A stretch of DNA of 64,000 nucleotides from positions 1-64,000 of the forward strand of contig NZ_MDKE01000070.1 of NCBI RefSeq assembly GCF_001870485.1, given 5' to 3'. This DNA comes from Oceanisphaera psychrotolerans. Its GTDB lineage: Bacteria; Pseudomonadota; Gammaproteobacteria; Enterobacterales; Aeromonadaceae. How positions within the stretch are numbered: the stretch's first letter is position 1; every line of letters starts with the position of its first letter. Of this stretch, positions 29,236-39,741 are shown piece by piece. The position numbers were made by a program, and so were the translations under genes. The notes beneath the pieces were generated by a model. That model saw nothing but the letters and a program-made list of their open reading frames with translations. It ran no database searches and was not told where the DNA came from.

Positions 29236-29853
29236 GTGAAATCGAAACTTCTTGTGGCACTGCTGTGCTACCTGCCATGGCTCGGTATGGCCACGGCCGC
29301 CCCCCGTTATATTTCAGATAACGTCTATGCCTATCTGCATGCCGGACCCAGCAATAAGTACCGTATTATCGGCTCCATCAATGCGGGCGAACCGGTGGTA
29401 CAGCTGGATCAGGATAAAACCACCGAGTATGTGCAGGTTCGCGACGGCGAAGGGCGTACCGGTTGGGTAGACGGCCAGTTTATACAGCGCGAAGAAAGCT
29501 TTCGTTCCCGGCTGCCGTCGCTGGAAGAGGAGCTGACCAACACCAAACAGCTGCTCGGCTCCGTCGACGAACGCCATGAACAGGACATGCTGGATAAAAC
29601 CACCCGCCTGCAGCAGCAGGAGCAGGAACTGAGTCAGGTGCACGAACAGCTCAACGAGCTGCGCCGGCAGCATGCAAAGCTGGAACGTGAAAACCAGCGC
29701 CTGAGCAGCCTGATGGATGACAAGGAACACAAAATGCGTCTGGACTGGCTGCTGAACGGCGGCCTGGTGGCCGGTGCCGGTGTGCTGTTCGGGATACTAC
29801 TGCCGATGATCCCGCTGCGTCGCAGGCGCAATCAGGGCCGCTGGATGAACTGA
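29236..29853 (+). CDS. ygiM: SH3-domain membrane-anchored protein YgiM
   Basis: The 205-residue protein has a signal peptide (ending MATAAP), a bacterial SH3 domain (residues about 25-90: YAYLHAGPSNKYRIIGSINAGEPV), a coiled coil (about 95-165) and a C-terminal membrane helix followed by RRRRNQGRWMN, the same RWMN end as E. coli YgiM. I use GTG 29236, with AGGA eight bases upstream; the frame opens at 29176. In E. coli it lies next to cca, as here once putA is discounted. Probable envelope role. Confidence 0.85.
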   Translation: MKSKLLVALLCYLPWLGMATAAPRYISDNVYAYLHAGPSNKYRIIGSINAGEPVVQLDQDKTTEYVQVRDGEGRTGWVDGQFIQREESFRSRLPSLEEELTNTKQLLGSVDERHEQDMLDKTTRLQQQEQELSQVHEQLNELRRQHAKLERENQRLSSLMDDKEHKMRLDWLLNGGLVAGAGVLFGILLPMIPLRRRRNQGRWMN

Positions 29854-29881
29854 GGTAGAGTGAAGCCACAATAGTGAAGCA

Positions 29882-29912
29882 ACAATAAGGCGCCCTGGGG
29901 CGCCTTTATTGT
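29882..29912. terminator. bidirectional terminator between ygiM and the membrane coiled-coil gene
   Basis: GGCGCC-CTGG-GGCGCC forms the core, extended by ACAATAA against TTTATTGT with one bulged T. It lies between converging genes. Confidence 0.8.
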
Positions 29913-29940
29913 GGCTCGTTAAACGAGCGATGTCGTTAGT

Positions 29941-30903
29941 TTAATCGACCTGCTGGCTCAGGGCGAAGTGCCGGTTGGGCTTGCGGTAGACGATGCCGTC
30001 TTGCTGCAGCCAGTGAAAGATATCTTCCACCTCATCCAGCGGTTTCTCCAGCACCCGGGCCACGGCCCCCTTGGCGCAGCGCAATTCACCGGCCTGTAAC
30101 CTGGCCACCAGCTCCCGGTAATAATCGGGCCGGGCCGGCACAGGTGACGCCTCAGGCTCTTCAGCCTGACTGGCTGGCTCTGTTGCCGTTACCGCTTTCA
30201 GGCTGCGCCGGAAACGCGTTTCTTCACCCAGCAGGGCAATAAAAAAGGCGGCAAAGAAATCCAGCAGGACAGACAGGGCGGCAACCACCCCAAACTGAAC
30301 CCGGGCCAGCGGCCAGCCCAGACCATCGGCCAAGCTGGTCATCAGGCCCATCAATGAACTCTGACTAGTCACCGCGACCCGGTCGCGGGCCCGGCGCAGC
30401 TCATCCTGCCGGGCCCGCAGGCCCTGATTACGGGCCAGCATCTCGGTCATGCCGTTGGCAATCCGCTTCATGTCGATATAAGCCTGCGCCGCCTGCTCGT
30501 TGATCTCGATTTCCCGCTCCAGGGCCACTATCTTGTCGTTATAACTCTGCACCTCGGCCGCCTTGGCTTCATCCCCTTTCAGCAGGGTATTGGTGGCCGC
30601 GTTGATACCGCCAACACTGCCGGCAATGGAAAGACCGGCCAGCACCGCGTAGAAGCAGAGCGCCTTAAGGGAACCTATCGAGTCGCCACGGCTGACTCGC
30701 TCCCCCATTTCATACCAGATATAAAATTTACCTACCTCGAACACCAGCGCCAGCCCGCCAAACATCAGTTTCATCAGCAGGCCCTGCTCCAGTGACAGGA
30801 ACAGCAACAGGGAAAACACCATGGAGGCGGCAATGGAGGCGCCGGTGATCAGATAGACCACAGACAGGGCAAAGCGGCCCTTGGGAAGACGTTGATAGTG
30901 CAC
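29941..30903 (-). CDS. inner-membrane protein with coiled coil and C-terminal winged-helix-like domain
   Basis: This 320-residue protein has helices near residues 12-32, 38-60 and 78-98, a coiled coil (about 112-175, VALEREIEINEQAAQAYIDMKR region), a fourth helix (VVAALSVLLDFFAAFFIALLG) and a soluble C-terminus from about 255. That C-terminus (YYRELVARLQAGELRCAKGAVARVL, cut at its key residues) ends in IVYRKPNRHF, which looks like a winged helix. I cannot name the family. It is convergent with ygiM and separated from putA by a regulatory region. A membrane-tethered DNA-binding protein is one reading. Confidence 0.6.
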   Translation of the reverse strand: MHYQRLPKGRFALSVVYLITGASIAASMVFSLLLFLSLEQGLLMKLMFGGLALVFEVGKFYIWYEMGERVSRGDSIGSLKALCFYAVLAGLSIAGSVGGINAATNTLLKGDEAKAAEVQSYNDKIVALEREIEINEQAAQAYIDMKRIANGMTEMLARNQGLRARQDELRRARDRVAVTSQSSLMGLMTSLADGLGWPLARVQFGVVAALSVLLDFFAAFFIALLGEETRFRRSLKAVTATEPASQAEEPEASPVPARPDYYRELVARLQAGELRCAKGAVARVLEKPLDEVEDIFHWLQQDGIVYRKPNRHFALSQQVD

Positions 30904-31116
30904 TTGGTTTGCTTACCACAGACAGGAACGAGCGGGCATTATAGGGAGGCCTGATCTGCTGACAAGACCACGGTGTGCACCTGCTGGATCTTGCAGCGAT
31001 ATCCGGCCCCCCTCACCCGGCAAGTGAGGAACCACCTCCGAGACACGGCAATAATGGCACCGGCGCCCGCTGGTCAATACTTCGTCTATATTCATAGAAT
31101 GATCACATCGGCCAGA

Positions 31117-31126
31117 TTGTATACAA
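31117..31126. promoter_or_regulatory. GTATAC-type palindrome upstream of putA (site 1)
   Basis: The perfect ten-base palindrome TTGTATACAA lies 180 bases before the putA start. The same core is the centre of the 34-bp palindrome upstream of puuE/uraH. The form suits a GntR-family repressor. The rest of the 402-base gap before putA holds site 2 and no gene. Confidence 0.5.
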
Positions 31127-31230
31127 AAACAGCCCTTTAAATGGATCTTCATCATTTTAAATAGATGTTCAGACCATAGATAGCGAGTGACCCGGCGTCG
31201 GCTCCGGGACAACGTTTCTCAACAGGTCAA

Positions 31231-31240
31231 TTGTATACAT
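31231..31240. promoter_or_regulatory. GTATAC-type palindrome upstream of putA (site 2)
   Basis: TTGTATACAT lies 66 bases before the putA ATG and differs from site 1 at one position. The two centres are 114 bases apart, close to eleven helical turns. Confidence 0.45.
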
Positions 31241-31305
31241 CAACCAACATTGAGCGGTCGCCCGCCGGGCTGCCATCGTCCCAAGCAACATCAGGAAGCA
31301 TCGTC

Positions 31306-34300
31306 ATGTTTACTGCCGCCACCGTCTTTGCCCCCGGCTATGCCCCCAGAGATCTCCAGGCCCTGCGCCAGGACATCACCCATAACTATGTCGTCGACGA
31401 AAACACCTACCTGGCCACCCTGCTGGAGCAGGTGCCCGCCAGCAGCCAGACCCTGGCGCAAATCAATGAAAAGGCCCGCAAGCTGGTGACCAAGGTCCGG
31501 GAAGAGAGTGACGGCGGTGACGGTATCGATGCCTTCCTGCAGCAGTACAGTCTGGATACCCAGGAAGGCATCATCCTGATGTGTCTGGCCGAAGCTCTGC
31601 TGCGTATTCCCGACAGCCATACCGCCGATGAACTGATCAAGGACAAGCTGTCCGGCGCCGACTGGGCCAGGCATTTTCGCCAGAGCGACTCCACCTTCGT
31701 CAATGCTTCCACCTGGGGGCTGATGCTGACCGGTAAAATCGTGCGCATGGACAAGAAACTGGACGGTAATCCGGCCAATGTGCTCAACCGGATGATCAAC
31801 CGCATGGGTGAACCCATGGTGCGCTCGGCCATGTACGCCGCGATGAAGATAATGGGCAAGCAGTTCGTGCTGGGCCGGGATATCAAGGAAGCCCTCAAGG
31901 CCAGTCGCAAGTCCCGGGATCTCGGTTATACCCATTCCTACGACATGCTCGGCGAAGCAGCCATGACCGCCGACGATGCCGAGAAATACCGCCGCGATTA
32001 CGCCAACGCCATCAGTACCGTCGGGGCCGAAAAGCTGAACAACCCCAAGGTGCCCAGACCCTCCATCTCCATCAAGTTGTCGGCCCTGCACCCCCGCTAT
32101 GAAGAAGCCAACAGGGAGCGGGTACTGACCGAGCTGTACAGCACCGTGCTTGGGCTGTTGGAGCAGGCCCGCAAACTGGATGTGTTCATCACCATCGACG
32201 CGGAAGAAATGGACCGGCTGGAATTATCACTCGATCTTTTCGAATCCCTCTACCGCTCGGAGGTTAACCAGGGTGGGGCGGCCTGGGCCTGGTAGTACAG
32301 GCTTACTCCAAGCGCGCCCTGCCGGTGCTGTGCTGGCTGACGGCACTGTCCCGCAGCCAGGGAGACGAAATTCCGGTGCGGCTGGTCAAAGGCGCCTATT
32401 GGGACAGCGAAATCAAACACTGCCAGCAAGCCGGCATCGACGGTTATCCCGTCTATACCCGCAAGGCCTCGACCGATGTTTCCTACCTGGCCTGTGCCCG
32501 CTACCTGCTGAGCGATGCGACCAAAGGCGCCATCTATCCCCAGTTTGCCACCCACAACGCCCATACGGTGGTGTCGATAATGGCCATGTCCGGGGAGCGC
32601 AACTTCGAATTTCAACGACTGCACGGTATGGGCGAAGAGTTGTACAACACGGTGCTGAACGAGAAACCGGGACTGGTGTGCCGCATCTATGCGCCGGTTG
32701 GAGCCCACAAGGATCTGCTGCCGTATCTGGTGCGCCGCCTGCTGGAAAACGGCGCCAATACCTCCTTCGTGCATAAACTGGTGGATCCCAACACCCCCAT
32801 CGACACCTTGATCACCCATCCGCTGACCAGCCTAGCGGAATACAAGAGTCTGGCCAACGACAGGATACCGCTGCCGCTGGATATCTTCCCCGACAGAGCC
32901 AACTCCCGGGGCCTGAACATGAATATCGAGGGCATTCGTGCGCCTTTCTTCAAGGCGCTGGATGAACTCAGTATCAAATCCTGGCAGGGCGGCCCCATCG
33001 TCGGCGGCAAGACTCTGACCACGGGCTCCGCCAATGCGGTACTGAGCCCTCAGGATCTCGGCCAACAGGTCGGTCAGATCTATTTTGCCGACAAGGCCAT
33101 GGTAGACCTGGCCATCGGCAAGGCACAGGCCGCCTTCAAGGGCTGGCGCGACACCCCGGTGGACGTGCGCGCCCAGGCGCTGGACAAGCTGGCAGACCTG
33201 CTGGAAGAACATCATATCCAGCTTATCTCCCTCTGTACCCGGGAAGCCGGCAAGCTGCTGCAGGACGGCATCGACGAGGTACGGGAAGCGGTGGACTTCT
33301 GCCGCTACTATGCCATTGAGGCCCGCAAACTGATGGCGCCCCGGAAGCTGCCCGGCTATACCGGCGAGCTGAACCTGCTGCTCGCCCAGGGACGAGGCCC
33401 CTTCGTCTGTATCAGCCCCTGGAACTTTCCGCTGGCCATTTTCCTCGGCCAGGTTAGTGCCGCCCTGGCCACCGGCAACACCGTGCTGGCCAAACCCGCC
33501 GAGCAGACCAGCCTGATCGCCCATCTGGCGGTTACCCTGGCCCACAAGGCCGGTATTCCCGCCGATGTACTGCAGCTGTTGCCCGGCGATGGTGCCACCG
33601 TGGGGGCCACGCTGACCGCAGATCCGCGCATCGGTGGTGTCTGCTTCACCGGTTCAACCGAAACCGCCATGCTGATCAACCAGACCCTGGCCAAGCGAAA
33701 GGGCGCCATCATCCCGCTGATCGCCGAAACCGGCGGTCAGAATGCCATGATCGTCGACTCCACCGCCCTGCCCGAGCAGGTCGTGCAGGACGTTGTGCGC
33801 GCCGCCTTCCAGAGTGCCGGCCAGCGCTGCTCCGCCCTGCGGGTACTCTATCTGCAGGAAGACATCGCCGAGCGGGTGCTGGACATACTGAAAGGCGCCA
33901 TGCACGAGCTGAGCGTCGCCGATCCGGCGCTGTGGTCGACCGACGTCGGCCCGGTGATCGACAAGGACGCCCAGGCCGGCCTGGCAGCCCACCTGGCCAG
34001 CATGAGCGCCGCCGGCAAGAAGGTTATCGCCCAGACCAGATTGAGCGACGGCTGTGAAAAAGGCTTTTATATTCAGCCCACGGCACTGGAAATCGGCTCC
34101 ATCGGCGAACTGGAGAAAGAGCAGTTCGGCCCCATACTGCATGTGGTGCGTTTCAAGGCCAAGGAAATAGACAAGGTCATTGCCGAGATCAACGGGACCG
34201 GCTACGGCCTGACGCTGGGTATCCACAGCCGTAACGAGTCCTTTGCCGACTATGTGGCCCAAAGCATCGATGCGGGTAACGCCTATATCAACCGGGATCA

Positions 34301-34472
34301 GATCGGTGCCATGGTCGGTGTACAGCCGTTCGGTGGTCAGGGCCTCTCCGGCACCGGCCCCAAGGCCGGTGGTCCGCACTACCTGACCCGTTTCATCACC
34401 GAGAAGACCATCACCAACAACACCACGGCCATCGGCGGTAACGCCACCCTGCTGTCGCTGGGTGAAGGCTGA
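31306..34472 (+). CDS. putA: bifunctional proline dehydrogenase/glutamate-semialdehyde dehydrogenase PutA (one-base deletion near 32271)
   Basis: PutA oxidises proline to glutamate. The FAD-dependent proline dehydrogenase barrel (residues about 80-460, with DVSYLACARYLL and the GERNFEFQRLHGMGE region) is followed by the aldehyde dehydrogenase (catalytic Cys in SAGQRCSALR, Glu in AETGGQNAMIV). The N-terminal ribbon-helix-helix DNA-binding domain of E. coli PutA is absent, so another regulator must act. Near 32271 CAGGGTGGGG should be CAGGGCTGGGG, giving NQGWGGLGLVVQAYSKR; the repaired length is 1055. AGGAA precedes ATG 31306. Confidence 0.93.
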
Positions 34473-34496
34473 CCGGGAGCGGCAACAGGTAACAAG

Positions 34497-34520
34497 AAAA
34501 GACGCTGCGGCGTCTTTTTT
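34497..34520 (+). terminator. rho-independent terminator after putA
   Basis: AAAAGACGC-TGCG-GCGTCTTTTTT is a compact stem with a tetraloop and six T residues, 25 bases after the putA stop. Confidence 0.85.
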
Positions 34521-34567
34521 CATCTTCAGTCGTTATAATGACCTTTTTCGAGAGGAGGACTGAATTC

Positions 34568-35797
34568 GTGGAAGTCTATCTGGTGGGGGGCGCGGTACGC
34601 GATGAGCTGCTGGGGCTGGAGGTCAGGGAGCGCGATTACATGGTGGTGGGGGCGACCCCCGAGCAATTGATCACGCTTGGCTACCATCAGGTAGGCAAGG
34701 ATTTTCCGGTTTTCCTGCACCCGCAAAGCAAAGAAGAATATGCACTGGCCCGTACCGAACGCAAATCGGGGCAAGGCTATACCGGCTTTATCTGCGAATT
34801 CGGCCCCGAAGTGACGCTGGAAGAAGACCTGATGCGTCGGGACCTGACCATCAATGCCATCGCCCGGGACGAACAGGGCAAGCTGCATGATCCCTATGGC
34901 GGCGTGGCCGATATCGAGCACAGAATATTACGCCACGTCTCCTCAGCCTTCGGTGAAGATCCGTTACGAGTGTTACGGGTCGCCCGCTTTGCCGCCCGCT
35001 TTCATGGCCTGGGCTTTACCCTGGCCGATGAGACCCTGCTCCTGCTGCAACAGATGGCCGCCAGCGGTGAGCTCGGTGCCCTGACCCCGGAGCGGGTCTG
35101 GAAAGAAACGGAAAAAGCCCTGGCGTGCGAGCACCCCCAGGTATTTTTCGAGGTATTGCGTCGGTGCGGTGCACTCAAGGAGCTGTTTCCGGAAGTGGAG
35201 GCGCTGTTCGGCGTGCCCGGTCCGAAACAGTGGCATCCGGAAATCGACACCGGCCTGCACACCATGATGGTACTCAAACGCAGCGCCGAACTGGGGGCTG
35301 ATATTCCCTGTCGATTTGCCGCGCTCTGCCATGACTTCGGCAAGGCGCTGACCCCGTCGGACCGGTGGCCCAGCCACCATGATCATGGCGAGCTGGGGCT
35401 GACTCCTATCGAGGCACTCTGTGCTCGCATCAAGGCGCCTGCTGCGCACAAGGAGCTGGCCATCCTCATGAGCCGCTGGCATATCTGCCTGCATCGGCTG
35501 GCCAACCCGGCGCCGGAACAGGCCGAGGCCATACTGGCGTTGTTCCAGCATACCGACGCCTGGCGCAAGCCAGAACGCTTTGCCCAGTTGCTGCTGTGTG
35601 CCCAGGCAGACTTGCAGGGCAGAACCGGTTTCGAGCAACGCCCTTACCCGCAGCGGGAACAGCTGTGGCAATGGCTGTGCGAGCTGAGAACCATTACCGC
35701 CGCGCCTTTTGTTGCCCGGGGACTCAAAGGGCCGGCCATCGGCGAGGCCATTGCTGCCGCCCGCCTGCAGCAACTCAGGCTGTGGCTGACCGCCTAG
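34568..35797 (+). CDS. cca: CCA-adding tRNA nucleotidyltransferase
   Basis: The enzyme builds or repairs the 3'-CCA of tRNA. The N-terminus [15 protein letters not shown] and [13 protein letters not shown] carries the nucleotidyltransferase core; the [10 protein letters not shown] and [16 protein letters not shown] motifs follow. The C-terminal HD domain (LCHDFGKAL near residue 255) adds the phosphohydrolase activity of the E. coli enzyme. I chose GTG 34568 because GGAGG lies eight bases upstream and the protein then aligns with MKIYLVGG; the frame opens at 34538. Its stop overlaps the uppP stop within a shared CTAG. Confidence 0.92.
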   Translation: MEVYLVGGAVRDELLGLEVRERDYMVVGATPEQLITLGYHQVGKDFPVFLHPQSKEEYALARTERKSGQGYTGFICEFGPEVTLEEDLMRRDLTINAIARDEQGKLHDPYGGVADIEHRILRHVSSAFGEDPLRVLRVARFAARFHGLGFTLADETLLLLQQMAASGELGALTPERVWKETEKALACEHPQVFFEVLRRCGALKELFPEVEALFGVPGPKQWHPEIDTGLHTMMVLKRSAELGADIPCRFAALCHDFGKALTPSDRWPSHHDHGELGLTPIEALCARIKAPAAHKELAILMSRWHICLHRLANPAPEQAEAILALFQHTDAWRKPERFAQLLLCAQADLQGRTGFEQRPYPQREQLWQWLCELRTITAAPFVARGLKGPAIGEAIAAARLQQLRLWLTA

Positions 35798-36597
35798 AGC
35801 TGCCCGGCCATCACCCAGAACAGCACCGCGCCCAGCCCCAGCCGATACCACACGAAAGGCATGACACCAATACGGTTGAGCAGGGCGAGAAACAGATGAA
35901 TACAGGCCAGGGCGCTGGCAAAAGAGACCACCACGCCCAGGCCGATGGTCGACCAGGGCATCAGGGTCCCGGATTCGATCAAGCCGGTCGCCTGATGGCT
36001 GCCGGCCAGAAAAATGATGGGAATGGACATCAGAAACGAGAACCGGGCGGCGGCCTGCCGGGTCATGCCCAGCATCAGCCCGGCGGTCAGGGTAATGCCG
36101 CTGCGCGAGGTGCCCGGGATCAGGGCCAGTGCCTGGGCGCACCCCAACAGCAGGGCGCCCCGCCAGCCGGTCTGATATTCATCTTTACGCAGCTGCGCCA
36201 TTTTGTCCGCGGCCCACAGCAGCAAACCAAACACCACGGTGGCCGACGCAATGACCCAGCCGGAACGCAGATACTCGGCGATCACGCCGCCGAACAGCAC
36301 CCCTACCACACAGGCAGGCACCGTCGCCAGCACGATGCTCCAGGCCAGCCGCGATTCGGCATTATGTTCTTTTCCACGTAGAGAGCGAGACCAGGCAAGG
36401 GCCAGGGTGGCCACTTCCTTGCGGAAGTAATACAGCACCGCCAGCAGGCTGCCCAGATGGACCGCCACGTCGAAGGCCATGCCCTGATCGCGCCAGCCCA
36501 GCAACACCGATGGCAAAATAAGATGAGCCGAGCTGGAGATGGGAAGAAATTCGGTAAAACCCTGGATCAGGGCAAGCAGTATGACGTGCGCTTCCAT
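35794..36597 (-). CDS. uppP: undecaprenyl-diphosphatase UppP/BacA
   Basis: The 267-residue inner-membrane enzyme recycles undecaprenyl pyrophosphate for peptidoglycan and O-antigen synthesis. It has about eight helices and the catalytic motifs [14 protein letters not shown] (residues about 15-28) and PGTSRSG (near 170). It is convergent with cca and shares the CTAG at its 3' end. The gene keeps its usual place between cca and folB. Confidence 0.93.
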   Translation of the reverse strand: MEAHVILLALIQGFTEFLPISSSAHLILPSVLLGWRDQGMAFDVAVHLGSLLAVLYYFRKEVATLALAWSRSLRGKEHNAESRLAWSIVLATVPACVVGVLFGGVIAEYLRSGWVIASATVVFGLLLWAADKMAQLRKDEYQTGWRGALLLGCAQALALIPGTSRSGITLTAGLMLGMTRQAAARFSFLMSIPIIFLAGSHQATGLIESGTLMPWSTIGLGVVVSFASALACIHLFLALLNRIGVMPFVWYRLGLGAVLFWVMAGQL

Positions 36598-36665
36598 GTT
36601 GTTATTGTTCCTTTCACCGGATACATCAAGAGGCTAGCCGGGTCCGATGACACACTGATGACATT

Positions 36666-37034
36666 TCAGCTCATGCTGCTGTCGTCGGCAAAACGCTCTA
36701 TTTCCACGCCAACCCCGGCGGCATTGGCCACCGCGCCCGGTTTGGTCAGTCTGACCTTTACCGAGTGGACCGGAAACTCCGCCAGGATCAACTGGGCGAT
36801 CTGTTCGGCCATGGTTTCGACCAGTTCCACATGATTTTGTTCCGCGTGACGCGTCACTTTTTGGGACAGGGCCGCATAATCGAGCGCCTTGGTAAGATCA
36901 TCGCCCAATGCCGCCGGCCGGTTGTCATGTCTCATCTCAAGATCGAAGCGGATCTTCTGTTTTATGCTCTTTTCCCACTCATAGGCGCCGATGGTCGTCA
37001 GCACTTCCAGGGCTTGTACAAACACTTTATCCAT
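36666..37034 (-). CDS. folB: dihydroneopterin aldolase FolB
   Basis: The 122-residue cytoplasmic enzyme cleaves 7,8-dihydroneopterin in folate synthesis. It has the N-terminal FVQALEVLTTIGAYEWEK segment with the catalytic Tyr and Glu, LDYAALS in the middle, and VKVRLTKPGAVANAAGVGVEI near the C-terminus with the catalytic Lys. It lies between uppP (same strand, 68 bases) and plsY (divergent). Confidence 0.92.
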   Translation of the reverse strand: MDKVFVQALEVLTTIGAYEWEKSIKQKIRFDLEMRHDNRPAALGDDLTKALDYAALSQKVTRHAEQNHVELVETMAEQIAQLILAEFPVHSVKVRLTKPGAVANAAGVGVEIERFADDSSMS

Positions 37035-37156
37035 CGTTTATATCTTCTGTTAAGCTGTGATTATCTTCGGCGACCGGGCCGCTCAGGCTTGGTTAACCAG
37101 TTGCGCGATTTCAAGCCCGCAATAGTAACGGATCGACCTCGAGGTATAAACCGAGA

Positions 37157-37765
37157 ATGACGGCCCTCACCCTGTTTATGATCATGCTTGCCTACCTGGG
37201 GGGCTCCATCTCCAGTGCCGTGCTGATCTCTCGTCTTTACCGCCTGCCGGATCCCCGTAAGTATGGCTCGGGTAACCCCGGTGCCACCAATGTGTTGCGT
37301 ACCGGTAACCGCAGTGCCGCGGTCTGGGTACTGCTGCTCGATATCCTCAAGGGCACACTACCGGTGTATCTGGGCTGGTTTCTGCATATCAGTCCACTGT
37401 ATCTGGCCTTGATTGGCATGGCCGCCTGCCTGGGGCACATGTTCCCGCTGTTTTTTCACTTTCGCGGCGGCAAGGCGGTGGCCACCGCCCTCGGCACCCT
37501 GCTGCCGCTGGGCATGGACATGACCGGGCTGCTGCTGCTGACCTGGCTGGTCAGTCTGGGACTGTTTGGCTATTCCTCACTGGCCTCACTCATTACCGCG
37601 CTGCTGGCACCACTGTATGTCTACTTCATCAAACCGGAATATACCCTGGCGGTGGCCCTGCTTTCCTGCCTGATCATCCTCCGCCATCACCGCAATATCA
37701 GCCGGCTCTATCATCATCAGGAAACGCCGATTCTGGACAAGTTCAAGCGCAATCGTGAGGAGTGA
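37157..37765 (+). CDS. plsY: glycerol-3-phosphate acyltransferase PlsY
   Basis: The 202-residue membrane enzyme uses acyl phosphate to acylate glycerol-3-phosphate, the first phospholipid step. Motifs are GSISSAVLI at the N-terminus, [12 protein letters not shown] (residues about 36-47) and [20 protein letters not shown] (near 95). Five helices are predicted. It is divergent from folB, as in E. coli. Confidence 0.93.
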   Translation: MTALTLFMIMLAYLGGSISSAVLISRLYRLPDPRKYGSGNPGATNVLRTGNRSAAVWVLLLDILKGTLPVYLGWFLHISPLYLALIGMAACLGHMFPLFFHFRGGKAVATALGTLLPLGMDMTGLLLLTWLVSLGLFGYSSLASLITALLAPLYVYFIKPEYTLAVALLSCLIILRHHRNISRLYHHQETPILDKFKRNREE

Positions 37766-37795
37766 CACGGCTCCTCCTCACGCTTCACCATCTGT

Positions 37796-38812
37796 TCAGT
37801 TCACCGCTTCCAGCTCGTCCAGCGGCCAGCGCGGCCGGGCTCGTACCGCCAGCGGCTCGGTCTCGCCGGCTTTCAGTCGTTGCAGGCCGGCGAAGGCAAT
37901 CATGGCCCCGTTGTCGGTACAGTATTCGTTACGCGGATAAAACACCTCACCCTTCAGCCCGGTCATCAGTGTTTCCAGTTGCTGGCGCAACGACACATTG
38001 GCACTGACGCCGCCGGCCACCACCAGACGATTGAGCCCGGTCTGCTGCAAGGCGCGCTTGCACTTGATGGCCAGGGTATCCACTACCGCCTGCTGAAAGG
38101 CATGGGCGATGTCGGCCCGGGTCTGGTCGTCGTTGCCTTCGGCGGCGATGGTGGTGGCGGTGGCGGTCTTGAGACCGGAAAAGCTGAAATCCAGCCCGGG
38201 CCGGTCGGTCATGGGACGCGGAAACTTGAAGCGGTCGGGCTGACCCAGCTCTGCGAGCCTGGCCAGACGGGGGCCGCCAGGATAATCCAGCCCCATCAGC
38301 TTGGCGGTTTTATCGAAGGCCTCACCGGCCGCATCGTCAACCGACTCGCCCAGGATCTGGTAGCGACCGATGCCGTCTACCCGTACCAGCAGGGTATGAC
38401 CGCCGGAGACCAGCAGGGCAACAAAGGGAAAGGCCGGCACCCGCTCTTCCAGCATCGGCGCCAGCAGGTGACCTTCCATGTGATGCACCGCCACCGCCGG
38501 TTTGTTCCAGGCAAAGGCGAGGCTGCGCCCGATGGTGGCACCGACCAGCAAGGCACCCATCAGCCCCGGGCCGGCGGTATAGGCCACGCCGTCGATATCG
38601 TCCCGGCTGCAACCCGCCTCGGCCAGGGCCGCCTCGATCAGTGGAATGGTCTTGCGGATATGGTCCCGGCTGGCCAGTTCGGGCACCACGCCACCGTAGT
38701 CCGCATGCAGAGCCACCTGGCTGTATAACTGGTGAGCCATGATACCGAGTTGGTCGTCATAGATGGCGATGCCGGTTTCATCACAGGAGGTTTCTATTCC
38801 TAATACACGCAT
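37796..38812 (-). CDS. tsaD: tRNA threonylcarbamoyladenosine synthase subunit TsaD
   Basis: TsaD transfers the threonylcarbamoyl group to A37 of ANN-decoding tRNAs with TsaB and TsaE. The 338-residue protein shows the ETSCDETG N-terminus, the metal-binding HxxxH in [11 protein letters not shown] (near 110-120), [11 protein letters not shown] and [10 protein letters not shown] close to the end. Its neighbour rpsU is divergent, the classic arrangement upstream of the rpsU-dnaG-rpoD operon. Confidence 0.95.
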   Translation of the reverse strand: MRVLGIETSCDETGIAIYDDQLGIMAHQLYSQVALHADYGGVVPELASRDHIRKTIPLIEAALAEAGCSRDDIDGVAYTAGPGLMGALLVGATIGRSLAFAWNKPAVAVHHMEGHLLAPMLEERVPAFPFVALLVSGGHTLLVRVDGIGRYQILGESVDDAAGEAFDKTAKLMGLDYPGGPRLARLAELGQPDRFKFPRPMTDRPGLDFSFSGLKTATATTIAAEGNDDQTRADIAHAFQQAVVDTLAIKCKRALQQTGLNRLVVAGGVSANVSLRQQLETLMTGLKGEVFYPRNEYCTDNGAMIAFAGLQRLKAGETEPLAVRARPRWPLDELEAVN

Positions 38813-38925
38813 GTCGGTCTAATCATTCAAGGCTGTCGAAAAAGAGAGGTCTATGTTAACCTCCCCGCGATTTTTTAACCAGCGAAGGGCTGCCGGACTT
38901 TACTTTAGGTTCCGGTTCAGAGTAG

Positions 38926-39207
<282 letters not shown>

Positions 39208-39222
39208 GTTGTATCTGATCTC

Positions 39223-39666
39223 ATGTCTTTAAAAGACCAGCTGTCAGAGCAGCAAAAGAATGCCATGCGTGCCAAAGACAAGGCGCGCCTCGGCACCTTG
39301 CGTATGCTGCTGGCAGAGATCAAGCAAAAAGAGATAGACAGCCGCGAAATTCTGGATGATAACGCCATCATCGCCATCGTCACCAAAATGGTGAAACAGC
39401 GTAAAGACGCCGCCAGCCAGTTTGAGCAGGCAGGGCGTCAGGAACTGGCCGATGGTGAACTCCAGGAAATCGTGGTGCTGCAGGAATTCCTGCCGCAACC
39501 TCTGACAGCGGACGAACTGAACGCTTTGCTGACGCAAGCCATCGCCGACACCGGCGCAAGCGGCATGCAGGATATGGGCAAAGTGATGGCGGTGCTCAAA
39601 CCGCAGATCCAGGGACGTGCAGATATGGGTAAGGTCAGCGCCAGCATCAAAGCCAGACTGGCTTAA
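39223..39666 (+). CDS. yqeY: GatB/YqeY-domain protein
   Basis: This 147-residue helical protein shares the YqeY tail domain of the amidotransferase subunit GatB (LLAEIKQKEIDSRE near 25-40; GMQDMGKVMAVLKPQIQGRADMG at the C-terminus, shown by key residues). Its function is unresolved. It sits between rpsU and dnaG in many marine gammaproteobacteria but not in E. coli. Spacing after rpsU is 15 bases. Confidence 0.9.
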   Translation: MSLKDQLSEQQKNAMRAKDKARLGTLRMLLAEIKQKEIDSREILDDNAIIAIVTKMVKQRKDAASQFEQAGRQELADGELQEIVVLQEFLPQPLTADELNALLTQAIADTGASGMQDMGKVMAVLKPQIQGRADMGKVSASIKARLA

Positions 39667-39692
39667 TCGCTCACGCTGTTCCCTGCCGACGG

Positions 39693-39728
39693 GCCGTGCC
39701 TCATCATGAAGCACGGCTTTGTTTTTTT
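39693..39728 (+). terminator. terminator or attenuator before dnaG
   Basis: GCCGTGC at 39693 pairs with GCACGGC at 39711 around an 11-base loop, followed by TTTGTTTTTTT. It ends 14 bases before the dnaG start. In E. coli a leaky terminator at this place sets the S21:primase ratio, and the same role is likely here. Confidence 0.8.
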
Positions 39729-39741
39729 CGCTTTCCGGTGA

